From Polyangiaceae bacterium (GTDB lineage Bacteria; Myxococcota_A; Polyangia; Polyangiales; Polyangiaceae), in the NCBI GenBank assembly GCA_041389725.1, contig JAWKRG010000004.1:248001-312000 (forward strand): a stretch of 64,000 nt of DNA, written 5' to 3'. The notes under the pieces are model-generated. The model did no database searches and was not told the origin of the DNA. It saw only the letters and a list, made by a program, of their open reading frames with translations. Below are positions 1 to 7,748 of this stretch, in pieces. A program made the translations under genes and the position numbers. The first letter of the stretch is position 1, and each line of letters starts with the position of its first letter.

Positions 1-312
1 GCAGGACTTGCCCGCTTCGCAAGTGACCTTGCAGTTGCCGTTGGGGCACGCGCCTCCGCCAGCGCTTCCGGTCGTCGCCGTCGTGGTCGTCGTGGTCGTG
101 GTGGACGTTGCGGTTCCCGTGCCGGAGGCGGTTCCCTCCGTGGGTGTGGTGGTCGCGGGAGCGGTCGTCGTCGCCGTCTCGTTGCCAGCTTGCGCCGTCG
201 CGCCCGCATTGGCTTGACCCTCGGCCGAGCTCGTTCCCGAGCCCGTTCCATGAACCACGCAAGCCGAGAGGCCCGCGCCAACAATAGTCACCCAGAGGTA
301 GGAAATCTTCAT
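1..312 (-). CDS. Thr/Ala/Gly-rich lipoprotein, 3' end cut by the window edge
   Basis: Reading leftward from the ATG at 310-312 gives 104 codons that stay open to the left edge, so the C-terminus is missing. The N-terminus (MKISYLWVTIVGAGLSAC) is a short signal peptide ending in the lipobox LSAC, so the product is predicted to be a lipoprotein. A long low-complexity Thr/Ala/Gly segment with runs of consecutive Thr follows, and then a Cys-containing segment (ACPNGNCKVTCEAGKSC) that begins what is probably the folded domain. This layout of lipobox, flexible linker and Cys-rich domain recurs in several lipoproteins of this window. Purine-rich AGAAGG lies just before the ATG, with AAAGGA further upstream. 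Function is unknown; surface exposure is inferred from the lipobox only. Confidence 0.75.
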   Translation of the reverse strand, partial: MKISYLWVTIVGAGLSACVVHGTGSGTSSAEGQANAGATAQAGNETATTTAPATTTPTEGTASGTGTATSTTTTTTTTATTGSAGGGACPNGNCKVTCEAGKSC

Positions 313-508
313 GGCCTTCTGACGTTCCTTTGTGATGTTCGATTCAGCGGGCGGAACGTTATCACCAGCCGCGCACAGTTCGGGAGCGCGACCGTGCGTC
401 GCGAACAAAGTCCAGCATTTACCTGAGTTTCGACCCTGGACGCCAGCGCTGAGGGAGTGGCAGGACGTGGGGTGGGGGCGACGTCTCGTGGTATCTTAGC
501 CGCGGGCG

Positions 509-1279
509 ATGAGAGCTACCGTCGTGGTCTTGGTTGGGTTGGCCCTTTCGGTCGGTGCCTGCGCGTCTCCCGACGAGCTCGACAAGACCGGAAGCCTCGG
601 CGGTCCCTGCTACCCCAACGGCACCTGCGACAGTGCCTACACTTGCTCCTTCGGCGTCTGCGGTTTTGCCGACGCAGGCGTTGACGCTGCCGCGACGGGC
701 GGCAGCACTGGAAGTGGCGGCAGCGGTGGAAGCGCCGGCACGAGCAGTGGCGGCACGAGCAGCGGCGGAGCGAGCAGCGGCGGAGCGAGCAGCGGCGGAG
801 CGAGCAGCGGCGGCACGAGTAGCGGCGGCACGAGCAGCGGCGGCACGAGCAGCGGCGGCGCGAGCAGTGGCGGCACGAGCAGCGGCGGCACGAGTAGTGG
901 CGGCACGAGCAGCGGCGGCACGAGCAGTGGCGGCACGGGTGGCAGCGCCGGAACGCCGACTCCACCGACCGGGGTGCAGGGCTGCAGCAACTGCGACTGC
1001 TGCGACCCCTGGGACGTGACCTGGACCGCGACCAGCGGCGCGACCTACTACCAGGTTGCCTGGAAGTGCTCGATCTTTCCCGTGCACGCCATCAACGTCG
1101 GCAACGTGACGTCGGTGGATTTGTGCAGCTCGACGATCGGTATGTGCAGCACCGCCGAGTGTGCCAACGGCGGCATCGTCATCAGCGTGCAGGCCTGCAA
1201 CGCGAGCGGCTGCTCGGCGCAGTCTTTCGTCAGCGGAATCGGCGTGCCCTTGGCTTGCGGTGGCGGTTGCTGCTGCTGA
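509..1279 (+). CDS. Lipoprotein with Ser-Gly repeat linker and fibronectin-III-like domain
   Basis: A 256-aa product. Residues 1-18 form a signal peptide ending in the lipobox VGAC. A small Cys-containing segment follows (CYPNGTCDSAYTCSFGVC), then 13 in-frame copies of a pentapeptide of the form (T/A)SSGG. The C-terminal part starts with a CDCC cluster; its pattern of P-TGV, V-TW, A-YYQV-W and VQACNASG resembles a fibronectin type III fold, and it ends in a Cys cluster (CGGGCCC). Signal and repeats are read directly; the FN3 resemblance is by eye. The likely role is a surface-anchored protein with a flexible spacer. No enzymatic motif is visible. The gene lies alone, divergent from the lipoprotein at the left edge. 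Confidence 0.8.
   Translation: MRATVVVLVGLALSVGACASPDELDKTGSLGGPCYPNGTCDSAYTCSFGVCGFADAGVDAAATGGSTGSGGSGGSAGTSSGGTSSGGASSGGASSGGASSGGTSSGGTSSGGTSSGGASSGGTSSGGTSSGGTSSGGTSSGGTGGSAGTPTPPTGVQGCSNCDCCDPWDVTWTATSGATYYQVAWKCSIFPVHAINVGNVTSVDLCSSTIGMCSTAECANGGIVISVQACNASGCSAQSFVSGIGVPLACGGGCCC
740..934 (+). repeat. 13 x 15-bp coding tandem repeat
   Basis: Thirteen 15-bp units of the type ACGAGCAGCGGCGGC (A at the first codon in some units) are in frame and encode (T/A)SSGG. Units differ by a few synonymous or Thr/Ala substitutions, which indicates recent expansion by slippage or unequal crossing-over. The complementary strand is also open across the array, but that is a by-product of the repeat. 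Confidence 0.9.
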
Positions 1280-1348
1280 GGGCGGAACTCGCGCTCGAGG
1301 TCGACCCTGTCTCCCGAAGCTCAGCGCGCGCCCACGGACGTTTGGTAC

Positions 1349-1660
1349 GTGTACATTCTGCAGTGCGCGGACGACAGCTACTACACCGGCATCGCAAAGA
1401 ACGTTCAGGAACGCATTGACGCCCATGCTGCTGGACGCGGTGCGCGCTACACGCGAGGGCGCGGACCACTGCGGTTGTGCGCAGTTCGTCGCTGCCACTC
1501 GAAGTCCACGGCTTTGAGCCTGGAGCTCGCGATCAAAGCTCTGCCGCGATCTCAAAAACTGCGCCTCGCCGATCCCGAAACACTGCGTCGCTTCGCCAAG
1601 CAGTGGATTGCCGAGCGAAAGCGCGCTCGGGCTGCGCCAGCGCGGCAGAAGCTGCGCTAG
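1349..1660 (+). CDS. GIY-YIG domain protein (YhbQ/UPF0213-like)
   Basis: The N-terminus YILQCADDSYYTGIAKNVQERI matches the start of GIY-YIG nuclease domains (YIL-C-D-S-YTG, spacer, then the Arg of ERI). The family comprises small proteins of roughly 80-110 residues usually annotated as predicted endonucleases. The start is uncertain: GTG at 1349 is used here, but the frame is open back to 1280 and TGG-TAC (the usual WYVYIL start of the motif) lies just upstream, so a non-ATG start such as CTG at 1307 is possible. The 3' end runs almost into the kinase gene (11-nt gap), so the two may be co-transcribed. The C-terminal tail is Arg/Ala-rich. Confidence 0.75.
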   Translation: MYILQCADDSYYTGIAKNVQERIDAHAAGRGARYTRGRGPLRLCAVRRCHSKSTALSLELAIKALPRSQKLRLADPETLRRFAKQWIAERKRARAAPARQKLR

Positions 1661-1671
1661 GCTTCGCGCCG

Positions 1672-3024
1672 GTGCCGAGTCCGGAGCCCCTGGGGCGCTA
1701 CACCTTCTTCGACGAGATCGCTGCTGGCGGTATGGCCACGGTCTATGTCGCGCGCCAGCAAGGGGAAGCGGGGTTCGGTAGAGTCGTCGCTGCCAAGCGG
1801 TTGCACCCTGCACTAGCCAAGGATCCGGACGCAGCGGAAGCATTCGCCCGTGAGGCGAGGCATGTCTCGCGGATCAAGCACGCCAACGTCGTTCCCGTGT
1901 TGGATGTCGTCCGGGATCGCGGCGAGCTGGTCATGGTGTTGGAGCTAGTCGTGGGGGCGCCCTTGTCTTCGCTGATTCGCCAGGCTCGTGCGACAGGCAG
2001 TGGCGTTCCGCCCAACATCGCCGTAGCCATCATCGCCGGCGTGCTTCGGGGGCTGCACGCCGCGCACGAAGCGGTCGACGAACAAGGCCATCCGCTCGCC
2101 TTGGTGCATCGCGACGTGTCTCCCCAGAACGTGATCGTGGGAGTGGATGGCATCGCCAGAGTGCTCGACTTCGGAATCGCCAAGGCGGCGGCGCAGGGCA
2201 ACGCCACGCGGGGACAGCTGAAGGGCAAGCCGGGATACATGGCTCCAGAGCAAGTGCAGGGAACCGACGTCGATGCGCGAACGGACGTGTTCGCTGCCGC
2301 CGTCGTGGCCTGGGAACTACTCACACGCCAACGCCTCTTTGCGGGCAGCAACGACGTAGCCGTCGCTCGCAAGATCCTGGACAAACGGATTGACGCACCC
2401 AGCCGCGTCGAGCCAGCGGTGCCCAAGCAGCTGGACGCGGTCGTCGTGCGGGGACTGGAGCGCGAGCCGTCGTTGCGTTGGGCCACGGCGCTGGAGTTTG
2501 CCGAAGCCTTGGAGCAAGCGTCGACGCCTGCGTCGTCGAGCGAAGTGGCGCGCTGGGTTTCCGCCTCGTGCGCCGACGAGATCGCGAGTCTCGTTGCTGC
2601 TCAGGCACGCGCCGAGCAAGAAGCGCACGCCGCGGCGAGCGCGCTGACGCCGAGGGAGAACTCCACCACCAATCGTCGCGGATGGGGGCTGGCTCTCGGG
2701 CTCGCGGCGCTGCTCGCCGCGATGGTGCTCGTGGTGCGTACGCGGCAGCACGACGACGGCGCCCCGGCGGGCGCGTCGAGTCTCGCGCCTTCGGCATCGG
2801 GTCTGCCGGTCGCGGTCGCGCCTCCCGCATTGCCCTCGGCGCTGCCTCCACCAAGCGCGCCCGCATCGGCGAGCGCTGGACCGCCGCCGAAGGCGACGGC
2901 GCGCGGACCGCGTCCGGTTGCACCCGCGACCAGCGCGTCGGCGCCGGCGCGGAAAGTCGAGTGCGATCCGCCCTACGTCGTGGATTCCGAAGGGTTTCAC
3001 CGCATGAAGCCCGCGTGTTTGTAG
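1672..3024 (+). CDS. Membrane-anchored Ser/Thr protein kinase (PknB/Hanks type)
   Basis: A 450-aa product with a complete kinase domain at about residues 8-280. Visible motifs are the glycine loop AAGGMATVYVA, the ATP-binding Lys42 (VVAAKRL), the catalytic loop HRDVSPQNV with Asp148, DFG with Asp166, and YMAPEQ. One hydrophobic segment follows (ALGLAALLAAMVLVV), then a Pro/Ala/Ser-rich tail ending in a short segment with two Cys (ECDPPYVV...KPACL). This is the usual order for bacterial Hanks-type kinases anchored by a single membrane span, with the tail predicted outside the cytoplasm. The start is taken as GTG at 1672, because upstream codons in the frame do not resemble the family. The neighbouring FHA-sigma54 activator is a plausible downstream partner (inference). 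Confidence 0.9.
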   Translation: MPSPEPLGRYTFFDEIAAGGMATVYVARQQGEAGFGRVVAAKRLHPALAKDPDAAEAFAREARHVSRIKHANVVPVLDVVRDRGELVMVLELVVGAPLSSLIRQARATGSGVPPNIAVAIIAGVLRGLHAAHEAVDEQGHPLALVHRDVSPQNVIVGVDGIARVLDFGIAKAAAQGNATRGQLKGKPGYMAPEQVQGTDVDARTDVFAAAVVAWELLTRQRLFAGSNDVAVARKILDKRIDAPSRVEPAVPKQLDAVVVRGLEREPSLRWATALEFAEALEQASTPASSSEVARWVSASCADEIASLVAAQARAEQEAHAAASALTPRENSTTNRRGWGLALGLAALLAAMVLVVRTRQHDDGAPAGASSLAPSASGLPVAVAPPALPSALPPPSAPASASAGPPPKATARGPRPVAPATSASAPARKVECDPPYVVDSEGFHRMKPACL

Positions 3025-3102
3025 CGGCCGCCTCGGTCTGGCCAAGACGACACTCGACGACGACTACTTCTCGTCCCTTCGCGGTTGCGCTAGCGCTTGT
3101 GC

Positions 3103-3921
3103 GTGCTCTCTTCGCGAACCAGAGCTGTCGTGGCCGGCGCCTTGCTGCTGCTGTCGGCGGGGGAAAGCGCTGCTCAGAGCCAGTGCTTGGACGCGTACGA
3201 CCAGAGCCAGCGAACTCGCCGCCGCGGGGAGCTGATCGCGGCACGCGAACATCTCCTGGTGTGCGCGCAAGCCGACTGCCCCGAGCCCGTCATGAAGGAG
3301 TGCACACGCTGGCTGGCAGAGGTCAATGCGAGTCTGCCTAGCATCGTGCTCGGCGCCAAGGACGCCCAGGGCCGCGACGCCATCGACGTGAAAGTGTACG
3401 ACGGCGACAAGCTGATCAGCACCGAGCTAGACGGCCGATCCATTTCCATCGATCCCGGCACGCACGCGCTACGCTTCGTCTTCCCTGACGGTACCAAGGT
3501 CCGGGAGCGCATCTTGGTCCGGGAAGCGGAGAAGAACCGAGCTGTGGTGGCACACGTCCCGCGCAGCGATCCGAAGCCCGCAAAAGTGAAACCACAGAGG
3601 TCCCCCGCGGCAGCCACTTCTTCAGGTCCGCCGACGGCGACGATCGTCCTGGGGGCCATCGGTGCCGTCGCCCTCGGGTCCTTCGCCTACTTCGGCATTC
3701 GCGCCAAGCAGGACGCGGACGAGCTCGACGCACGGTGTGCTCCGCGCTGTCCAACGAGTGATACGGACGCCGTGAAGCAAAAAGCGCTCATTGCGGACAT
3801 CTCGTTGCTCGTCGGCGTCTCGTCTCTCGCGGCCGGCACCTATCTCTGGATCCAAGCAGCCCCGAGCCAGTCCGACACGAGCATTTCGACGGGAAGCGTA
3901 GGGTTGGCTGGGCGGTTCTGA
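3103..3921 (+). CDS. Exported protein with PEGA-like segment and C-terminal hydrophobic helices
   Basis: About 272 aa. It begins with a signal peptide (VVAGALLLLSAGESAAQS) followed by a Cys-containing helical segment (CLDAYDQSQ...CAQADC...MKEC) of the kind seen in myxobacterial proteins encoded next to Ser/Thr kinases. The middle (VKVYDGDKLISTELDGRSISIDPGTHALRF) resembles a PEGA-type carboxypeptidase-regulatory-like strand set. Two hydrophobic segments (about residues 180-200 and 230-248) follow a Lys/Pro-rich linker. The start is GTG at 3103 or TTG at 3097. Function is unknown; it sits between the kinase and the sigma54 activator on the same strand, which suggests a shared signalling or envelope role (inference). 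Confidence 0.75.
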   Translation: MLSSRTRAVVAGALLLLSAGESAAQSQCLDAYDQSQRTRRRGELIAAREHLLVCAQADCPEPVMKECTRWLAEVNASLPSIVLGAKDAQGRDAIDVKVYDGDKLISTELDGRSISIDPGTHALRFVFPDGTKVRERILVREAEKNRAVVAHVPRSDPKPAKVKPQRSPAAATSSGPPTATIVLGAIGAVALGSFAYFGIRAKQDADELDARCAPRCPTSDTDAVKQKALIADISLLVGVSSLAAGTYLWIQAAPSQSDTSISTGSVGLAGRF

Positions 3922-3952
3922 CCGCTACGCCGACGGTGCTAAGGTCACGCGC

Positions 3953-5281
3953 ATGGGCTGCCCGCCGGACACAACGGCCACCCTGCAGAAAGAGCGCCTG
4001 GAGCTGTCGAAGCTCTCGCGCTTCGTGGTGCGCGTGGTGGAGGGGCCCGACCGTGGCAAGAGCTGGACGCTGGACGCAGACAGACCGTGCCGTGTCTTGG
4101 TCGGCAGCGGCCCCGCCTGCGAAGTGCGACTGACGGATAGGCACGTGTCGCGGCGTCACGCCGCCTTGGACCTCGATGGGACCGAGTTGCGCCTCACGGA
4201 TCTGGGCTCGACGAACGGCACGCTGCTTGGAACCGTGCGCGTGATCGAGGCCATCATTTCGCCGGGAGCTGTCTTGCGCTTGGGCGATACTACTTTGGGT
4301 GTGGAGGCTAGCGCGCCGGAGAGCGCCTACCACCTCACGACGCGCTCCGCTTTCGGTGCCATGGTAGGTGAGAGCATGGCGATGCGGCGCTTGTATCCGC
4401 TATGCGAGCGCCTCGCAGCCAGCGATGTCCCCGTGCTGGTGGAAGGAGAAACCGGCACGGGCAAAGAGCTGGTGGCCGAAGCGTTGCACAGCGAAGGCAA
4501 GCGAGCCGCCGGACCCTTCGTCGTCTTCGACTGCGCGGCGATCACGCCTTCCTTGGTGGAGTCTCACTTGTTCGGGCACGAGCGCGGCGCATTCACTGGC
4601 GCGACGCACCCTCGCAGAGGCGTGTTCGAGCTTGCCTCGGGCGGCACGCTGTTCATCGACGAGATTGGCGACCTGGATATTTCGCTTCAGGCGCGACTGC
4701 TACGTGCCATCGAACGAGGCGAAGTGTGTCGCGTGGGCAGTGAACGCTGGATCAGCGTGGACGTGCGCATCGTGGCGGCCACGCGGCGCGACCTGGACAA
4801 GGAAGTGCAGGCGGGCAGGTTTCGCGACGATCTGTTCTTCCGTCTCGCCGTGGCTCGTCTGGAGCTGCCCCCGTTGCGTCGCCGCCATGGTGACGTAGGT
4901 CTGCTGGCGCGTCACTTTTGGGACCGCCAGGCGACGCCCGAGCAAGTCCTTCCCTACGAGCTCTTCGAGCGCTTCGAAGAGTACGACTGGCCCGGCAATG
5001 TGCGTGAGCTGCACAACGCGGTGGCGCGCCGCGCCGCCCTCGGGGATTTGGCGGAGTTCGAGGTCGACGCGGGTGAAACCGACGTGGGAGACGTGATCGA
5101 ACGAATCCTGGAGAGCGAACTGCCGCTGAGCACTGCGAAACAAAAGCTCATGCTCGAGTTCGAGCGGCGCTACGTGGAGCGCATGCTGGCGCGACATGGT
5201 GGCGACGTGACGAAGGCCGTGGCGGCTTCGGGGATTGCGCGGCGCTACTTCAACGTGCTGCGCGCCAAGCACCGTCAGTAG
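3953..5281 (+). CDS. FHA domain-sigma54-dependent transcriptional activator
   Basis: A 442-aa product. Residues about 20-115 are an FHA (phosphothreonine-binding) domain with the VSRRHA and LTDLGSTNGT motifs. A sigma54-interacting AAA+ domain follows, with Walker A GETGTGKE (165-172), the sigma54-contact loop GAFTGA (212-217), Walker B FIDEIGDL and the arginine-finger region. The C-terminus is a short helix-turn-helix-like segment (GGDVTKAVAASGIARRYFNVL). FHA replaces the response-regulator receiver of NtrC-type activators, so activity is expected to be controlled by Ser/Thr phosphorylation, possibly by one of the two kinases here (inference). This architecture is common in myxobacteria. The gene's last 7 bases overlap the convergent lipoprotein gene. 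Confidence 0.93.
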   Translation: MGCPPDTTATLQKERLELSKLSRFVVRVVEGPDRGKSWTLDADRPCRVLVGSGPACEVRLTDRHVSRRHAALDLDGTELRLTDLGSTNGTLLGTVRVIEAIISPGAVLRLGDTTLGVEASAPESAYHLTTRSAFGAMVGESMAMRRLYPLCERLAASDVPVLVEGETGTGKELVAEALHSEGKRAAGPFVVFDCAAITPSLVESHLFGHERGAFTGATHPRRGVFELASGGTLFIDEIGDLDISLQARLLRAIERGEVCRVGSERWISVDVRIVAATRRDLDKEVQAGRFRDDLFFRLAVARLELPPLRRRHGDVGLLARHFWDRQATPEQVLPYELFERFEEYDWPGNVRELHNAVARRAALGDLAEFEVDAGETDVGDVIERILESELPLSTAKQKLMLEFERRYVERMLARHGGDVTKAVAASGIARRYFNVLRAKHRQ

Positions 5282-6294
5282 CTGATCAGTTGCGTGGCGC
5301 CGCTGTTCGGGTCCAGGCGGAAGAATCTGCCGTCGGCTTCGAGAAGCAGCTTGCTGTCCGACTCCACGAACAGATGCGGCGATTCACTCGGGGGCCCCCC
5401 CTGCAATGCGGGGAGCGTGACACTGTGCCGAACTCCCGTGGTGCGCTCCACCGCCTCGAGGGCACTCTCGCCTCGGTAGAGATAGACATGGGTCGTGCTA
5501 ACTGTGATCGCACGGACCGCCGAATCCCCAGCTGCCGCGGACAGCGGTTTCACCTTGAAAGCGAGGTCGACGGAGCCCACCACTCCGCTCTTGGCGTCGG
5601 CATACCACACCGCGTCCGCCTCGCCGTGAAGCAAGAACGGTCCCTCGGAGGGAAGTGGCACGAAGTCGCACCCGCCCTTTGCTAGATGGCCCACGCCGCT
5701 GAGGTCCGTGGCGTCCCAGGACGCGAACACGGCCTGCCCAGCTATGGTCGAGTCCTCCAGATCAGGCCAAGACCAGGCTCCGGGTCCGCTCGGACACGTT
5801 TCGCCCAGGGGGCCCAGGTCGGTGGAAGCGCCGGAGCTGGGCTCGATCTCCATGAGACGCCCCGCGAAGTCGAAACCCTGCCACAAATGGGCGAGCCAAG
5901 TTCCCTTCGCCGTGGGACGCACGCAGCGCACATCGACGAGTGGCGGACCCGTGTCGGGCGTGTGCACCGCGCCATAGGCATCGTTGATCCAGCCCGCGAC
6001 GATCTCGCGCCGCCCATCGCCAAGATCCACGCTCATGACGACGCCTTCGTCCAGCCCGCCATGCACTCGGATGCCGACGATGAGCCGACCCGTTTGCACG
6101 AAGCCTGCGACGACTTCCCGTCGCGGCAGCTTGTCCCAGGGAATCACCACGCCGCTGCCGACGCTGCCTGGCGTCAGCGTGGAGCATTCCGCGCAGGGGG
6201 GCGGCTCCGAAGAGAGATCGTCGAGCCCGAGGGTGATCGAGCAGCCAGCCAGCGCCAAGCACAGCGCAATAGGCAGTGGACGGGGCCGTGTCAT
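5275..6294 (-). CDS. Lipoprotein, beta-propeller-like, paralogue of its upstream neighbour
   Basis: A 339-aa product starting at ATG 6294. A short signal peptide ends in the lipobox LAGC. The body has repeated strand-like segments and ends in LDPNSGATQLISY. The upstream gene ends in the very similar YDPKSGNNNVLSY and shares the CSTLTPGSVGSG / IDTLQPGAVGSG segment near the N-terminus, so the two are tandem paralogues. The stop of the upstream gene and this ATG are one base apart (TGACATG), indicating translational coupling. No catalytic motif is recognised; a propeller-like surface lipoprotein is inferred from the repeated pattern only. Confidence 0.75.
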   Translation of the reverse strand: MTRPRPLPIALCLALAGCSITLGLDDLSSEPPPCAECSTLTPGSVGSGVVIPWDKLPRREVVAGFVQTGRLIVGIRVHGGLDEGVVMSVDLGDGRREIVAGWINDAYGAVHTPDTGPPLVDVRCVRPTAKGTWLAHLWQGFDFAGRLMEIEPSSGASTDLGPLGETCPSGPGAWSWPDLEDSTIAGQAVFASWDATDLSGVGHLAKGGCDFVPLPSEGPFLLHGEADAVWYADAKSGVVGSVDLAFKVKPLSAAAGDSAVRAITVSTTHVYLYRGESALEAVERTTGVRHSVTLPALQGGPPSESPHLFVESDSKLLLEADGRFFRLDPNSGATQLISY

Positions 6295-6295
6295 G

Positions 6296-7456
6296 TCAGT
6301 AGCTGAGGACGTTGTTGTTGCCGCTCTTCGGGTCGTAAACGACGACAGCGCCGTCGATGACCAGCAGCAGTGCCGCACGAGTTGGGTGAAGGAACACCAG
6401 CTGTCGCGTCTTCGGAACGGAGCGGGCAGGGCCCACCTCGCTGGGCAGCACGCGCCGGCTTCCAGTCGCGCGGTTCACCTCCACCAGGCGGAACCGATTG
6501 AAGATCTCGCCACCGGCGCCGAATACGACATTGCCCACGGCCAGCCCGCCGCTGCCGATGGGATTCTCCTCCAATCCCGGTGAGCCACTCGTGGGCGCGG
6601 CTACGAGCCGAGATTTTCCGCTGACTGTGTCGTAGGCGAGCAGACTGCTGCCGTACACGTCGACCATCCACACCTCACCTGCACTCCAAGCCATGCTTTC
6701 CACGGCCGCCTGCAAGGGGATCGTGTCCAAGAGTTCGCATTGTTCACCGTTGATGCGCACGAGCCACTCGGACTGGATGTTTTGTGCCACCAGGTAGAAG
6801 CTGCTGTCCGGGAGTAGCGCCGGCAGGGAAGAGTCCTGGATCACCAGATCTGAAGGAAGTGTCGCCGCGCAGTCGGTGCCGATCGAGCGCGTCGTACGAT
6901 TACCATCGGCGCCTATGTCGAGCATGAAACCAGAGAACCCCGTGAATTCCGGCAACAGCAGCGCGAATACGTTTCCTCCGCTGCTGACTCCCACTCCGGA
7001 CAGTCCTTGGAACCCATTTCCGCTCCCGACACCGGCCATGGTGCCACCCATCACTGACAGCTGACCGCTCACCAGACGCCGCGCGCCGCTCTCGACGTCC
7101 ACGGCCATGATGCCCCCTTCGCCGGTCGGGTCGTTTCGCCGAACCGCAAGATAGAGTTCGCCGCCGTGCACGGCGCCGCCGACGACGTCCAGGCGAGGAT
7201 CGCCGAACTCGCTCCGCCAGGCCAACGCCAGCCCCGACCCAACTGCACCCGGCTGCAGGGTATCGATCGTGCGGCACGGGTCCTCCGTGGAGTGAGTGGG
7301 GTCGCCACAGTCGACGAGATCTGGCGGCGGCAGTGAGTTTGCCAGCCCACCGTCACCGCCTCCGCCCGCTGACTGACCGCTGTCGATCAGTACGGAGCAG
7401 GCGGCGAAGAAGAACGGCGTGAGCCCCAGGCCCAATCTCGAAGCAACAAGTGACAT
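6296..7456 (-). CDS. Lipoprotein, beta-propeller-like, first gene of a tandem paralogue pair
   Basis: A 386-aa product. The signal peptide ends in FFFAAC (lipobox AAC), followed by a Gly-rich spacer and a body of repeated beta-rich segments such as GEVWMVDVYGSSLLAYDTVSG, compatible with a beta-propeller. The C-terminal YDPKSGNNNVLSY and the N-terminal LQPGAVGSG segment match the downstream paralogue. It is divergent from the lipoprotein gene at 7749, and the roughly 290-bp gap contains a strong inverted repeat. Function is not recognised. Confidence 0.75.
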   Translation of the reverse strand: MSLVASRLGLGLTPFFFAACSVLIDSGQSAGGGGDGGLANSLPPPDLVDCGDPTHSTEDPCRTIDTLQPGAVGSGLALAWRSEFGDPRLDVVGGAVHGGELYLAVRRNDPTGEGGIMAVDVESGARRLVSGQLSVMGGTMAGVGSGNGFQGLSGVGVSSGGNVFALLLPEFTGFSGFMLDIGADGNRTTRSIGTDCAATLPSDLVIQDSSLPALLPDSSFYLVAQNIQSEWLVRINGEQCELLDTIPLQAAVESMAWSAGEVWMVDVYGSSLLAYDTVSGKSRLVAAPTSGSPGLEENPIGSGGLAVGNVVFGAGGEIFNRFRLVEVNRATGSRRVLPSEVGPARSVPKTRQLVFLHPTRAALLLVIDGAVVVYDPKSGNNNVLSY

Positions 7457-7576
7457 GACGACAAGCTCGGCGCGGACCAGTCTGGCGCCGAAGGGTAGCA
7501 GGGTCCAGCGGTCAGCACGTTGCGTGCCGAGAGGGGAAACCCTTCGCGGTAGCGCCCTCCGATCCGGGCGGGTCGG

Positions 7577-7645
7577 CAGTGGGATCCGGCAGATCCCGAA
7601 TCTCAGCGCAGTGGGATTGCCCGGGATCTGTGGGATCCCGCCGAC
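7577..7645. repeat. GGGATC-rich inverted repeats between divergent lipoprotein genes
   Basis: CAGATCCCG at 7590-7598 is perfectly complementary to CGGGATCTG at 7622-7630, and several more GGGATC/GATCCC copies lie within 30 bases on either side. The cluster lies in the intergenic region between genes transcribed away from each other, so it could be an operator, a hairpin in either leader, or a repetitive extragenic element. Confidence 0.55.
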
Positions 7646-7748
7646 AGCGGGGATCCGCGCATCTTGCGCACAAACCTCACGGCACGCCGGTTGCTATCCG
7701 CCGCGCCAAGGATTGGCGCGCCGTGCGCCTACTGTCTTGGAGCGTGTC

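Noticed and set aside
419..1843. A long minus-strand frame opposite the Ser-Gly-repeat lipoprotein and kinase start
   Set aside because: It is open only because the 15-bp repeat has no stops in any frame; the product is low-complexity Arg/Ala/Ser with no start signal, while the plus strand has a clear lipobox and kinase motifs.
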